Shown piece after piece: positions 34,692-42,351 of a stretch of 64,000 bases of DNA (the stretch's first letter is position 1; each line of letters opens with the position of its first letter). The position numbers were made by a program, and so were the translations under genes. The stretch comes from Pseudomonas sp. ANT_H4 (GTDB taxonomy: Bacteria; Pseudomonadota; Gammaproteobacteria; Pseudomonadales; Pseudomonadaceae). Under the pieces are notes generated by a model. The model had not been told where the DNA came from, made no database searches, and worked only from the letters and a program-made list of their open reading frames with translations. The stretch covers positions 1 to 64,000 of the forward strand of contig NZ_VOBG01000020.1 in NCBI RefSeq assembly GCF_008369295.1, written 5' to 3'.

Positions 34692-35151
34692 AGCGGATGG
34701 AGCCAATGGATGTTCGCTGCGGGGAGACCGGTCAAGGCGGCTGACTGGGCTCTGTTTGGAAAGCGCTACCGGGTCATGATCCCGATTCAACACCGGGTCG
34801 ACAGGGTGTTGGCTTTGACGTTGGTTCGAGGTGCCTTTCAGGTTCTTGTGCATCATGAAGTTCAGCCACTTCGAGCGCGGCATAGTACCACTAACAATTA
34901 CAGTTGGTCGCCTGGAGCGGTTATCGACGACGGCCGCGAATCCAGGGGCAAACTGGGTGTTAGTCCTATTAGTCCCAGAGGGAAAAAATTGTCTTATTAA
35001 AGCTATTTTGTATCGCTATTAGCGTTGCTGGCCTATTGATAGTTATTTCAATGAACACACGCCCGCGTGCTAGTTGTCTTTGTCATTTTTGGACCGGGCG
35101 GTAGTTGGACGCGACATCCGTTGGCAGGCGCGAATGAAAGGCGAAGAACAC
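34692..35151. other. 460-bp region upstream of the NarX-like kinase gene
   Basis: No convincing gene. It should hold the kinase promoter (minus strand). TTAGTCCTATT at 34960-34970 is followed directly by AGTCC, making a tandem AGTCC repeat 9 bp apart, a candidate response-regulator site. The stretch 34975-35060 is AT-rich compared with the rest. Confidence 0.45.
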
Positions 35152-35601
35152 TCAGGATGCGTGCGGCAGGTGCTGTCGGGATTTATAGCCAAAGTCTTTT
35201 TGCGGGATCTGTTGGGTCGCCGTCGCAATCAGCGTGGTTTGTTCGCTTTCATCCAGGCTGAGCTTGCCGGTCTTGGCATCAACCAATTCCAGTTGCCAGG
35301 CCATCAGTGTCAGGCAGTCGTGCAGTGCCGAAAGTGCTTTGTCATGCAGTTGCATCGGGCTCTGGGCGTTACTGATCAGATCCTGGATATGACGGGAAAA
35401 ATCGCTGATAGCCCCTAGCGTCATGGCGTCGGCCTTCTCAGCGAGCTTGATCAGGCTGTTTTTCATACAGTCGATGGCGTCGTTGTCGTTACGGATCAAA
35501 TGCAGGTGGCTCAAGCATTCTTCAGACTTGGCCAGCAGCATTTCAGCCTCAAGAAGGAACTCGGGAAGTGCATTTTGCCACTCTTTACCGTCGTTCATCA
35601 T
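35152..35601 (-). CDS. Small HPt-like protein lacking the phospho-histidine
   Basis: 149 residues from MMNDGKEWQNALPEFLLEAE (ATG 35601, GGAG 6 bases upstream). The pattern PEFLLEAEMLLAKSEECLSHL...DAIDCMKNSLIKLAEKADAMTL...FSRHIQDLIS matches the helical bundle of HPt domains in CheA/ChpA-type proteins, but where the phosphorylated His and following Lys-Gly should stand the sequence reads NSLIKLA. It would therefore not carry phosphate and may instead bind or block a partner, as suggested for the HPt-like FimL. It is alone on the minus strand, 550 bp from cheV. The family is my reading, not a database result. Confidence 0.6.
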   Translation of the reverse strand: MMNDGKEWQNALPEFLLEAEMLLAKSEECLSHLHLIRNDNDAIDCMKNSLIKLAEKADAMTLGAISDFSRHIQDLISNAQSPMQLHDKALSALHDCLTLMAWQLELVDAKTGKLSLDESEQTTLIATATQQIPQKDFGYKSRQHLPHAS

Positions 35602-36151
35602 GCAAGTCTCCACAACATACGGCCAGACGATGAGAAATCGTACCGAGGGAATGGCGTCAAGCTACCGCTGAAATATGACCAAAGTCTGTAGTTCGTTTCT
35701 AATTTTGCCGTAGTGCTTTTATCTAAATGATGGCCGTGGTGGCCAGTGTCCCTGTTTGTGGCGATATTCAGGGTCATTCGCTCAACTTCGGTTGCCAAGA
35801 CATAAGTGCCTGGCAGGTCCGTGAGACGTGGGCTTGCGATAGCAAACAAAAGCCTGACTCCATTCATGCAATGAGAATGGCGTCACATTAATGGCTATTG
35901 GATATCGCGAATATCAGGTTGGACCTGATTGCAGCTAGGGGAATCCCTTATATGACGGAACTTCGCGGCGATTTGAGGGTCGCGCGACGTTGTTTGACTG
36001 CCCAGAGGAAAGGCAGGATCAGTAAAGCATGATGTCAGTGTGACATCAATGCGTTTGCGTGGCATTTTATCGGGGGTCAAGGTCCGGCGTTTACCGCCGA
36101 TAACTTCATTCAGTAAGCAGAAAATCCTTCAGCGCAACCTAGGAGTCTTTA
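35602..36151. other. 550-bp divergent region between the HPt-like gene and cheV
   Basis: It contains the FliA-type promoter of cheV (36077-36103). ATGTCAGTGTGACAT at 36030-36044 is an imperfect inverted repeat. The part near 35680-35740 is AT-rich and should hold the promoter of the HPt-like gene. An 89-codon minus-strand frame at 35598-35867 looks non-coding. Confidence 0.5.
36077..36103 (+). promoter_or_regulatory. Sigma-28 (FliA) type promoter of cheV
   Basis: TCAAGGTC, 11 bp, GCCGATAA. The -10 is an exact match to the FliA consensus GCCGATAA and the -35 starts TCAAG as in Pseudomonas flagellar genes; the 11-bp spacing is canonical. It lies 48 bases before the cheV ATG, so cheV is expected to be a late flagellar/chemotaxis gene. 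Confidence 0.85.
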
Positions 36152-37087
36152 ATGGCCGGCATTCTCGACACGGTAGATCAACGCACGCAATTGGTGGGTG
36201 AGAATCGCCTGGAGATCCTTATGTTTCGCCTGGCCGGGCGGCAGTTGTTCGCGATCAACGTGTTCAAGGTGCAGGAAGTGCTCCAGTTGCCCAAGCTGAC
36301 CTTGATGCCCCAGCGCCATCCCTTTGTCTGCGGCGTCGTCAACCTGCGCGGCCAGACCCTGCCGGTGATTGACCTGTCCCAAGCCATCGGCATGCGCCCC
36401 CTGGTGCCGGGCCCCAACAGCACCATCATCGTCACCGAGTACAACCGTTCGGTACAGGCGTTCCTGGTGGGCGGTGTGGACCGCATCGTCAACATGAACT
36501 GGGAAGCCATCCTGCCACCACCGGCCAGCGCTGGGCGCGAGCATTACCTGACCGCTATCAGCAAGGTCGATGACCAGTTGGTGGAAATCATCGACGTCGA
36601 AAAAGTCCTGGCGGAGATCGTGCCTTACAACGCCAAGGTCTCCCGGGAGAAGCTGCAGGACCCGGTTCTGGAGCGGGCCCGCGGCCGCGAAGTGCTGCTG
36701 GTGGACGATTCCAACGTGGCCCTGTCGCAACTGCGTGACACCTTGGGGCAGTTGGGAGTGAAGATGCACATCGCCAGCGACGGCCTCAAGGCCCTGAAAA
36801 TGCTCAAGGGCTGGGCGGACAGCGGCCAGGTGATGACCGACAAGCTGCTGATGATCTTCACCGACGCCGAAATGCCCGAGATGGACGGCTACCGCCTGAC
36901 CACCGAGATTCGCAACGACCCGCGCCTGCGCAGTCTGTATGTGGTGTTGCACACCTCTTTGTCCGGCAGCTTCAACGATTCAATGGTGAAGAAGGTCGGC
37001 TGCGACAACTTCCTCTCCAAATTCCAGCCGGACAAACTGGTGGACGTGGTTCGCCAGCGCCTGATGCTCGATGAAGTGCCAGCCTGA
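36152..37087 (+). CDS. cheV: Chemotaxis coupling protein CheV
   Basis: 311 residues: CheW-like domain (about 15-155; LMFRLAGRQLFAINVFKVQEVL, GVVNLRGQTLPVIDLS) fused to a receiver (about 175-305; VLLVDDSNVALSQL, phospho-acceptor Asp in IFTDAEMPEMDGY, Lys in DNFLSKFQPDKL). It couples chemoreceptors to the CheA kinase and adapts through phosphorylation. Expressed from a FliA-type promoter. No other chemotaxis genes are adjacent, so it works with an array encoded elsewhere. Confidence 0.95.
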   Translation: MAGILDTVDQRTQLVGENRLEILMFRLAGRQLFAINVFKVQEVLQLPKLTLMPQRHPFVCGVVNLRGQTLPVIDLSQAIGMRPLVPGPNSTIIVTEYNRSVQAFLVGGVDRIVNMNWEAILPPPASAGREHYLTAISKVDDQLVEIIDVEKVLAEIVPYNAKVSREKLQDPVLERARGREVLLVDDSNVALSQLRDTLGQLGVKMHIASDGLKALKMLKGWADSGQVMTDKLLMIFTDAEMPEMDGYRLTTEIRNDPRLRSLYVVLHTSLSGSFNDSMVKKVGCDNFLSKFQPDKLVDVVRQRLMLDEVPA

Positions 37088-37149
37088 CCTTTGATTCCCG
37101 GGCCACCCTCGTATAGGGTGACGTTTTTGCCCATCAGGAAAGTAGGCTC

Positions 37150-37956
37150 ATGCTGCGTCTCAGCGCGTTGTATCGGTACCCATTAAAGTCCGGCAAGGGT
37201 GAAACCTTGCCCCATATCAGCCTGGATAAACTCGGGCTGGAAGGGGATCGACGCTGGATGCTGGTGGATGAAGCCAGCGGGCGCTTCCTGACCCAGCGGG
37301 CTGTCGCGCAGATGAGCCAGTTATCGGCCTTGTGGAACGGGCAGGGCGGGCTGACCTTGAGCGCGGCGGGTTCCCCTACTCTGGAAGTAGCGCTGCCTGG
37401 CGCTGACGCGCAACTGCGCGGCGTCACTATCTGGCGCGACACGCTGCGTGTGCCGGATGCTGGCGCCGAGGCGGCCGCGTGGGTCAGTGACTTTATCGGC
37501 AAACCCACGCGCCTGGTTCAGGTGCCGCTGGAACGTGCGCGGACCACGGCAGCCGGTTATGGCAAGGATGATGACCAGGTGGCGTTCGCCGATGGCTTCC
37601 CGCTGTTGCTGATCGGCCAGGCATCCCTGGACGACCTGTCGCAACGGATCGGCCGGCCGATGGAGATGCTGCGTTTTCGCCCCAACCTGGTGATTGAAGG
37701 CAGCGAGCCCTTCGCCGAAGACGGCTGGAAGCGGGTGCGTATTGGCGATGTGGAGTTTCGCGTGGTCAAGTCCTGCTCGCGCTGCATCCTTACCACCATC
37801 GACCCTCAGACCGGTGAGCGCAGTGCCGACCGCGAACCTTTGGCCACGCTCAAGACTTACCGCGAGCAGGAGGGCGACATCATGTTCGGCCAGAACCTGG
37901 TCAACGACGGCGCTGGTCGCCTGGAAGTCGGCATGCCGGTGACGATTCTGGAGTAA
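37150..37956 (+). CDS. MOSC-domain protein (YcbX/mARC-like)
   Basis: 268 residues: MOSC N-terminal beta-barrel (LSALYRYPLKSGKGETLPHISLDKLGLEGDRRWML) and MOSC domain ending with KSCSRCILTTIDPQTGERS near 210, whose Cys is the expected molybdenum ligand. The relatives YcbX and mARC reduce N-hydroxylated compounds with sulfurated molybdenum cofactor. It lacks the C-terminal 2Fe-2S ferredoxin domain of YcbX (about 370 residues), so it needs a separate electron donor. The mobA-moaB-moeA genes lie 5 kb away. Confidence 0.87.
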   Translation: MLRLSALYRYPLKSGKGETLPHISLDKLGLEGDRRWMLVDEASGRFLTQRAVAQMSQLSALWNGQGGLTLSAAGSPTLEVALPGADAQLRGVTIWRDTLRVPDAGAEAAAWVSDFIGKPTRLVQVPLERARTTAAGYGKDDDQVAFADGFPLLLIGQASLDDLSQRIGRPMEMLRFRPNLVIEGSEPFAEDGWKRVRIGDVEFRVVKSCSRCILTTIDPQTGERSADREPLATLKTYREQEGDIMFGQNLVNDGAGRLEVGMPVTILE

Positions 37957-37971
37957 CAGGCGCCGGAATGA

Positions 37972-38006
37972 AAAATGCCCGTCTCTCACGAGACGGGCAT
38001 TTTTTT
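37972..38006. terminator. Bidirectional terminator between the MOSC gene and ppnP
   Basis: Stem ATGCCCGTCTC/GAGACGGGCAT with loop TCAC, flanked by AAAA on the left and TTTTTT on the right, serving both convergent genes. Confidence 0.93.
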
Positions 38007-38024
38007 GAACGTTGGCTTTGTGTT

Positions 38025-38309
38025 TTAACCGCGGTATTCACACAGGTAAGCGGTGTCCACTTCGACTTTAAGCTGGAACTTGCTGTTGGCCGGTATATGG
38101 AACTGGCTGCCGGCGGCGAAAGTTTCCCAGTTGCTGCTGTCCGGCAGCTTGACGCTCAGCGCGCCCGACACCACGTGCATGATTTCCCGCTGGGCGGTGC
38201 CGAATTCGTATTCGCCCGCAGCCATAACGCCTATGGTTGCCGGACCTTCTGCGGTGCCGAAAGCGATCGACTTGACGGTTCCGTCGAAGTACTCGTTGAC
38301 TTTAAACAT
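38025..38309 (-). CDS. ppnP: Pyrimidine/purine nucleoside phosphorylase PpnP
   Basis: 94 residues, a single cupin-like barrel (DUF1255). E. coli PpnP (YaiE) phosphorolyses many nucleosides to base and ribose 1-phosphate. Seen: MFKVNEYFDGTVKSIAF, GVMAAGEYEFGTAQREIMHVVSG and PANSKFQLKV, which define the family. Full length. Confidence 0.93.
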   Translation of the reverse strand: MFKVNEYFDGTVKSIAFGTAEGPATIGVMAAGEYEFGTAQREIMHVVSGALSVKLPDSSNWETFAAGSQFHIPANSKFQLKVEVDTAYLCEYRG

Positions 38310-38356
38310 GGGCGAATCCTCGAAAAAGGGTCAAGAAAGGTCGGCCAGTATGCCTT

Positions 38357-38899
38357 CTACACGGGCAAAATCAACGGCAGCAGGCGCGCCGTATTGCGCG
38401 CATCTTCCAGTGCCCGGTGTTGTTGGCCATTGAACTGCATGCCCGCCAGTTGCAACGCGCCGTTGAGCCCCAGCGGCTTGTCCAGGCGTCGGGCCTTGGC
38501 GAAGTGCTGCTTGAGGTTCACATGGGGCGTGTGCTCCAAGGCACTGCTCAGACCCTGCTGTTGCCAGGCCAGTTGCAGTTGCTGGCGATCATAGTCGCCC
38601 CAGCTGGCCCAACCTTCCAGGCGCGCCTGATGCTGGCCCAGCCAGCGTTCGAACAGCGGCCAGACCTCGCTCAAGGGCGCGGCGCCATCGATATTGGCCT
38701 GGCTGATGTGGGTCAGCTTGCGGCAGAACGGCGTCAATAAAGGCCGACGTTGCGGGCGCACGAAACGCTGGAAGTGATCCAGTTCGCGGCCCTGGCGGTT
38801 GACCAGGCTCACGCCGATTTCGATGATTTCCATCTCCGTCACGGGCCAGCCGCCTTCATCCGTTGTGGCTTCAAGATCAATAATCAGCCAATGAGGCAT
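38357..38899 (-). CDS. DEDDh 3'-5' exonuclease (ERI1/KapD-like)
   Basis: 180 residues from MPHWLIIDLEATTDEGG (ATG 38899); the frame extends to 39121 without conservation. DEDD residues are visible: D and E in IIDLEATT, D in WASWGDYDRQQL near 100 and H...D in HRALEDARNTARLL near 165. Related to the ERI1/KapD group, which trims RNA 3' ends; substrate here unknown. It lies 71 bp downstream of atuF on the same strand, in the place where atuG would stand in P. aeruginosa. Confidence 0.85.
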   Translation of the reverse strand: MPHWLIIDLEATTDEGGWPVTEMEIIEIGVSLVNRQGRELDHFQRFVRPQRRPLLTPFCRKLTHISQANIDGAAPLSEVWPLFERWLGQHQARLEGWASWGDYDRQQLQLAWQQQGLSSALEHTPHVNLKQHFAKARRLDKPLGLNGALQLAGMQFNGQQHRALEDARNTARLLPLILPV

Positions 38900-38970
38900 C
38901 GCAGATTCCCGTACTCTTCCCGTCCTGATGGGGATAGAGCGTAGCCAAGCCTGGTAGTTCCGCCCAGCGG

Positions 38971-40926
38971 TTACTCGATCTCCAGTAAAACCTGGCGATT
39001 GCGCACCTGATCGCCGGCCGATACCTGAATTCGCTTGATCACACCGTCGATGCCGGCTTTGAGTGGGTGTTCCATTTTCATTGCTTCGAGCACCAGCAAC
39101 AGTTGGCCTTTGCTCACCCAATCACCTTCGTGTACCTGCACCTCGACGATGGCGCCATCCATCGGCGCCTTCACCGTGCCGCTGCTTGCCGGGGCTTCAC
39201 GGCTGGCAACGGTTTGGGTGCGGTTGCTTACACACAGGCTGCCAGTTGCGCCAGACAACCACAGTTGCGTGCCGTCCAGATGGTAGGCGATGCGCCGGCG
39301 GATGCCATTGAGCGACACAGTGGCCCATCGTCCGTCGCTGCTCAGGTCGCGTATTTCGATGGCCTGCTGATCGACTTCTACCTGCAGCAAATTGTCCGCC
39401 AGTACGCTGAGGCTAACCGGCCGGACTTCATCCTGTACGGCCAGGCGGTAGGCCCAGGGCACGCTTGCGTTGTTGCGCCAACTCGATAGCTCGTTGCGAT
39501 GGGCGCTGGCGCTGTGCTGATACAACAGCGCGGCAGCCAGGCCCAGTTCCTCACCGGTTGCCGTGGGCGGTGTCAGGCTGGGGTCATGGCTGAAATGTTC
39601 GGGGATAAAACCGGTACTGAAGTCACCGGCTACAAACTGTGGGTGCTTGAGCAGGTTGGCCAACAGCCGCTGATTGCTGGCAACCCCTAGCAGTACGCAA
39701 TCTTCCACCGCGCGCAGCAGCTTGCGCCGCGCTTCTTCGCGGGTGGCGCCGTGGGCAATGATCTTGCCCAGCATTGGGTCGTAGAACGGGCTGATCTGCT
39801 GGCCCTCACGCAAGCCATGATCAATCCGCACACCGGCTGCCGGTTCCCAACGCAGCACATCGCCGGTCTGCGGTAGAAAGTCCTGGGCCGGGTCTTCGGC
39901 ATACAGGCGCACTTCCATGGCATGGCCGGTCAGAGTGACTTGGTCCTGGCGCAAGGGCAGGGGCTGGCCAGCGGCGATTTTTAATTGCCAATCCACCAGG
40001 TCCAGGCCGGTGATCAGTTCGGTCACCGGGTGCTCCACTTGCAGGCGGGTGTTCATTTCCAGGAAGTAAAACTGCCCGCTTTTGTCCAGCAGGAACTCGA
40101 CGGTGCCGGCGCCGACATAATTCACCGCGCGCCCTGCCTTGAGCGCCGCTTCGCCCATGGCCTGGCGCAACTTGACGGTCATGACCGGGCAGGGCGCTTC
40201 TTCGATGACTTTCTGGTGACGGCGCTGGATCGAACAATCACGCTCGCCCAGATAGATCAGGTTGCCCGAGGTATCGCCGAACAACTGGACCTCGACATGG
40301 CGCGGCTCGATCAACGCCTGTTCCAGAATCAGCTCGGCGCTGCCAAAGGCATTTAGGGCTTCGGAACGTGCGGTGCGCAGTTGCTCCAACAAGTGGTCGG
40401 CGCTGTGCACCAGGCGCATGCCGCGTCCGCCACCGCCGGCGCTGGCCTTGATCATCAGCGGGTAGCCGATGCGATCTGCCTCGCGTTGCAGTGTGAGGTC
40501 ATCCTGCTCGGCCCCTTGGTAACCGGCGATGCACGGTACACCGGCGGCCAGCATGGCGATTTTCGACAGGCGCTTGCTGCCCATCAGTTCGATGGCTTCG
40601 GCGCTGGGGCCGATGAAGATCAGGCCGGCATTCAGGCAGGCGCTGGCGAACTCGGGGTTTTCCGAGAGGAAGCCGTAGCCGGGGTGGATCGCGTCGGCGC
40701 CTGTGCGGTGTGCAGCGTCGAGGATGGCGGGGATGTTCAGGTAGGAGTGTTGCACCGGGGGCGGGCCGATATTGACGGCTTCGTCGGCCATCTGGACGTG
40801 CAGGGCGTTGGCGTCGGCGTCGCTGTAGATCGCGACGGTGCGGTAGCCCAGGGATTGGGCGGTGCGCTGGATGCGGCAGGCGATTTCGCCGCGGTTGGCG
40901 ATGAGAATTTTGGTGAATTTTGGCAT
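38971..40926 (-). CDS. atuF: Geranyl-CoA carboxylase biotin-carrying alpha subunit AtuF
   Basis: 651 residues: biotin carboxylase domain (1-450; KILIANRGEIACRIQRTA, the ATP-grasp loop SAGGGGRGMRLV near 160 and FLEMNTRLQVEHPVTE near 290), a linker, and a C-terminal biotinyl domain with the biotin Lys in VLEAMKMEHPL near 615. With AtuC it carboxylates geranyl-CoA. Sequence alone does not separate it from methylcrotonyl-CoA carboxylase alpha; the atu context decides. Odd: a 609-bp repeat element ends only 22 bp before its start codon, cutting it from atuE. Confidence 0.85.
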   Translation of the reverse strand: MPKFTKILIANRGEIACRIQRTAQSLGYRTVAIYSDADANALHVQMADEAVNIGPPPVQHSYLNIPAILDAAHRTGADAIHPGYGFLSENPEFASACLNAGLIFIGPSAEAIELMGSKRLSKIAMLAAGVPCIAGYQGAEQDDLTLQREADRIGYPLMIKASAGGGGRGMRLVHSADHLLEQLRTARSEALNAFGSAELILEQALIEPRHVEVQLFGDTSGNLIYLGERDCSIQRRHQKVIEEAPCPVMTVKLRQAMGEAALKAGRAVNYVGAGTVEFLLDKSGQFYFLEMNTRLQVEHPVTELITGLDLVDWQLKIAAGQPLPLRQDQVTLTGHAMEVRLYAEDPAQDFLPQTGDVLRWEPAAGVRIDHGLREGQQISPFYDPMLGKIIAHGATREEARRKLLRAVEDCVLLGVASNQRLLANLLKHPQFVAGDFSTGFIPEHFSHDPSLTPPTATGEELGLAAALLYQHSASAHRNELSSWRNNASVPWAYRLAVQDEVRPVSLSVLADNLLQVEVDQQAIEIRDLSSDGRWATVSLNGIRRRIAYHLDGTQLWLSGATGSLCVSNRTQTVASREAPASSGTVKAPMDGAIVEVQVHEGDWVSKGQLLLVLEAMKMEHPLKAGIDGVIKRIQVSAGDQVRNRQVLLEIE

Positions 40927-40948
40927 GAGGGGGCCCCTGATTTATTGA

Positions 40949-41557
40949 GTACATATCCGTTGTTGCGGTAACGGCGGCTTAGGGTTACGCCCTTACGGCG
41001 TGTCACTTTTGAAAAGAGCCCAAAAGTAACCAAAAAGCTCTTGCCCCACCACTTGGTGCCTCGCTGTGGCTCGGCATGCCTTCTCTGCGGCATTGCTCCG
41101 TGGGCCGCCGCGATGGGCCATCCCTGGCCCAGCGCGGCTAAACCGGCGTCCTGCCGGTTTACCCACGGATCAATGCCTGCGTTCAGCCATCGTGGTTAAC
41201 GGGGCGCCTTAGATCAAAAGCAAAAGCACGGCGGCCTGGTAGCCGACCTGAGTGGTGAGAAGCAAGAGCGGATTCACTGCCACCTGTAGGAGCGAGGGGG
41301 ACGCCTAGTTCTTGCTCGCGATGGTCGTTAACGATGACACGGGCTTCCTGGATGAGCGCGGTGCCCTCAGGTTCTTCGCGAGCAAGAACTAGGCGTCCCC
41401 CTCGCTCCTACAGAAAAGCAGATGAGGGCACGCCGAGCCTAGGCGAGGCGCTAATGAGATGGTTACTTTCGTCTGGGCCGGCATTCCGGCTTTTCGAAAG
41501 TGACACCCCGTAAGGGCGTAACCCTAAGCCGCCGTTACCGCAGCAACGGATATGTAC
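40949..41557 (-). repeat. Complete copy B of the ~600-bp repeat element, with inverted ends
   Basis: It begins GTACATATCCGTT and ends AACGGATATGTAC; the inverted repeat extends inward for about 65 bp on both sides with a few mismatches (left TTGTTGCGGTAACGG, right CCGTTACCGCAGCAA, then the shared GGGTTACGCCCTTACGG module). The core is the reverse complement of 119-465 and contains the two hairpins (around 41130-41165), and a REPIN lies at 41285-41412. It starts 2 bases beyond the atuE stop and ends 22 bases before the atuF start. No clear target duplication is visible. No gene is seen in it. Confidence 0.85.
41285..41412. repeat. REPIN with lengthened arms inside element B
   Basis: Two inverted REP sequences that start TGTAGGAGCGAG and end GCTCGCGA. 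Compared with the standard arm at 50831, each carries the same 15-base insertion (GGGGGACGCCTAGTT) between GAGCGAG and CTTGCTCGCGA, so the stem can reach about 36 bp. The loop holds the usual GTCGTTAACGATGACACGGG segment. Confidence 0.8.
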
Positions 41558-41559
41558 AC

Positions 41560-42351
41560 TCATCTATTCCACCGAGGCTTGCGCTTTTGCACAAAGGCCT
41601 GAGTCCCCTCAATCCCTTCCTCACCCGTCACCGCCTCGGCAAACCACTCCGCCGCCTGGTCCAGCAACGCCTCCATCGGCTGCTCCAAACTGGCTAGCAG
41701 CAGAGCCTTGGTCCGCGCATTAGCCCCTGGCGCACACCGCAATACCTGCCCCAACACCTCGTCCAGCCGCTCAGCCAACGCCTGGGCATCGTGTTCAACA
41801 AAATGCACCAACCCCAGTCGCTCAGCCTCAACCCCATCAAACCGCGCAGCCGTCAAAGCCAAGCGCCGTGCCTGAGTCAACCCAATGCGCTTGACCACAA
41901 ACGGCGCAATCTGCGCGGGCAGCAGGCCGAGGCTGGTTTCCGGCAAGCCGAACTGCGCCTGGTGATCGGCAATGGCGATGTCACTGACACAGGCCAAACC
42001 AAACCCACCCCCCAGCACCGCGCCTTGCAACACTACGATCACCACCTGTGGCAACCCTTCGACTTCCTGCAACAGCGTACCGAATGCGCGGTTCAGATCC
42101 CGCAAAGCACTGCGCGAGCCTGCGCCGATCATGTCCTTCACGTCACCACCAGCCGAGAAATGCCCATCAGCGCCACTGATGACCAGCGCCCGCACCTGGC
42201 TGTTACTGGCCACGGCTGCCAATACTGCGCGCAGTTCGCCGACCATCTGCAAACTCATGGCATTGCGGCTTTGCGGGCGATTAAGGGTAACGTGCAGCAC
42301 GCCGTTGTGAGGTTCCAGCAACAGCGTTTCGCAAGCGGGCAGGCTGATCAT
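41560..42351 (-). CDS. atuE: Isohexenylglutaconyl-CoA hydratase AtuE (crotonase family)
   Basis: 263 residues. It hydrates isohexenyl-glutaconyl-CoA in the citronellol/geraniol pathway. Crotonase signs: VTLNRPQSRNAMSLQM, the oxyanion-hole ISGADGHFSAGGDVKDM near residue 70 and GAVLGGGFGLACVSDIAIA near 110, FGLPETSLGLLPAQIAPFV near 137. Start overlaps the atuD stop by 4 bases. Last gene of the intact atuA-E run; the repeat element begins right after its stop. Confidence 0.85.
   Translation of the reverse strand: MISLPACETLLLEPHNGVLHVTLNRPQSRNAMSLQMVGELRAVLAAVASNSQVRALVISGADGHFSAGGDVKDMIGAGSRSALRDLNRAFGTLLQEVEGLPQVVIVVLQGAVLGGGFGLACVSDIAIADHQAQFGLPETSLGLLPAQIAPFVVKRIGLTQARRLALTAARFDGVEAERLGLVHFVEHDAQALAERLDEVLGQVLRCAPGANARTKALLLASLEQPMEALLDQAAEWFAEAVTGEEGIEGTQAFVQKRKPRWNR

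Noticed and set aside
35598..35867. 89-codon minus-strand frame upstream of the HPt-like gene
   Set aside because: It overlaps the HPt-like gene's ribosome binding site and likely promoter, and shows no protein-like pattern.
41130..41220. Possible tRNA or small structured RNA gene in the repeat core
   Set aside because: The hairpins do not fold as a cloverleaf and no CCA or T-loop consensus is present; I saw no tRNA or rRNA in the window.
41285..41412. Possible CRISPR array from repeated arms
   Set aside because: Only two inverted arms, no regularly spaced direct repeats and no cas genes; this is a REPIN.
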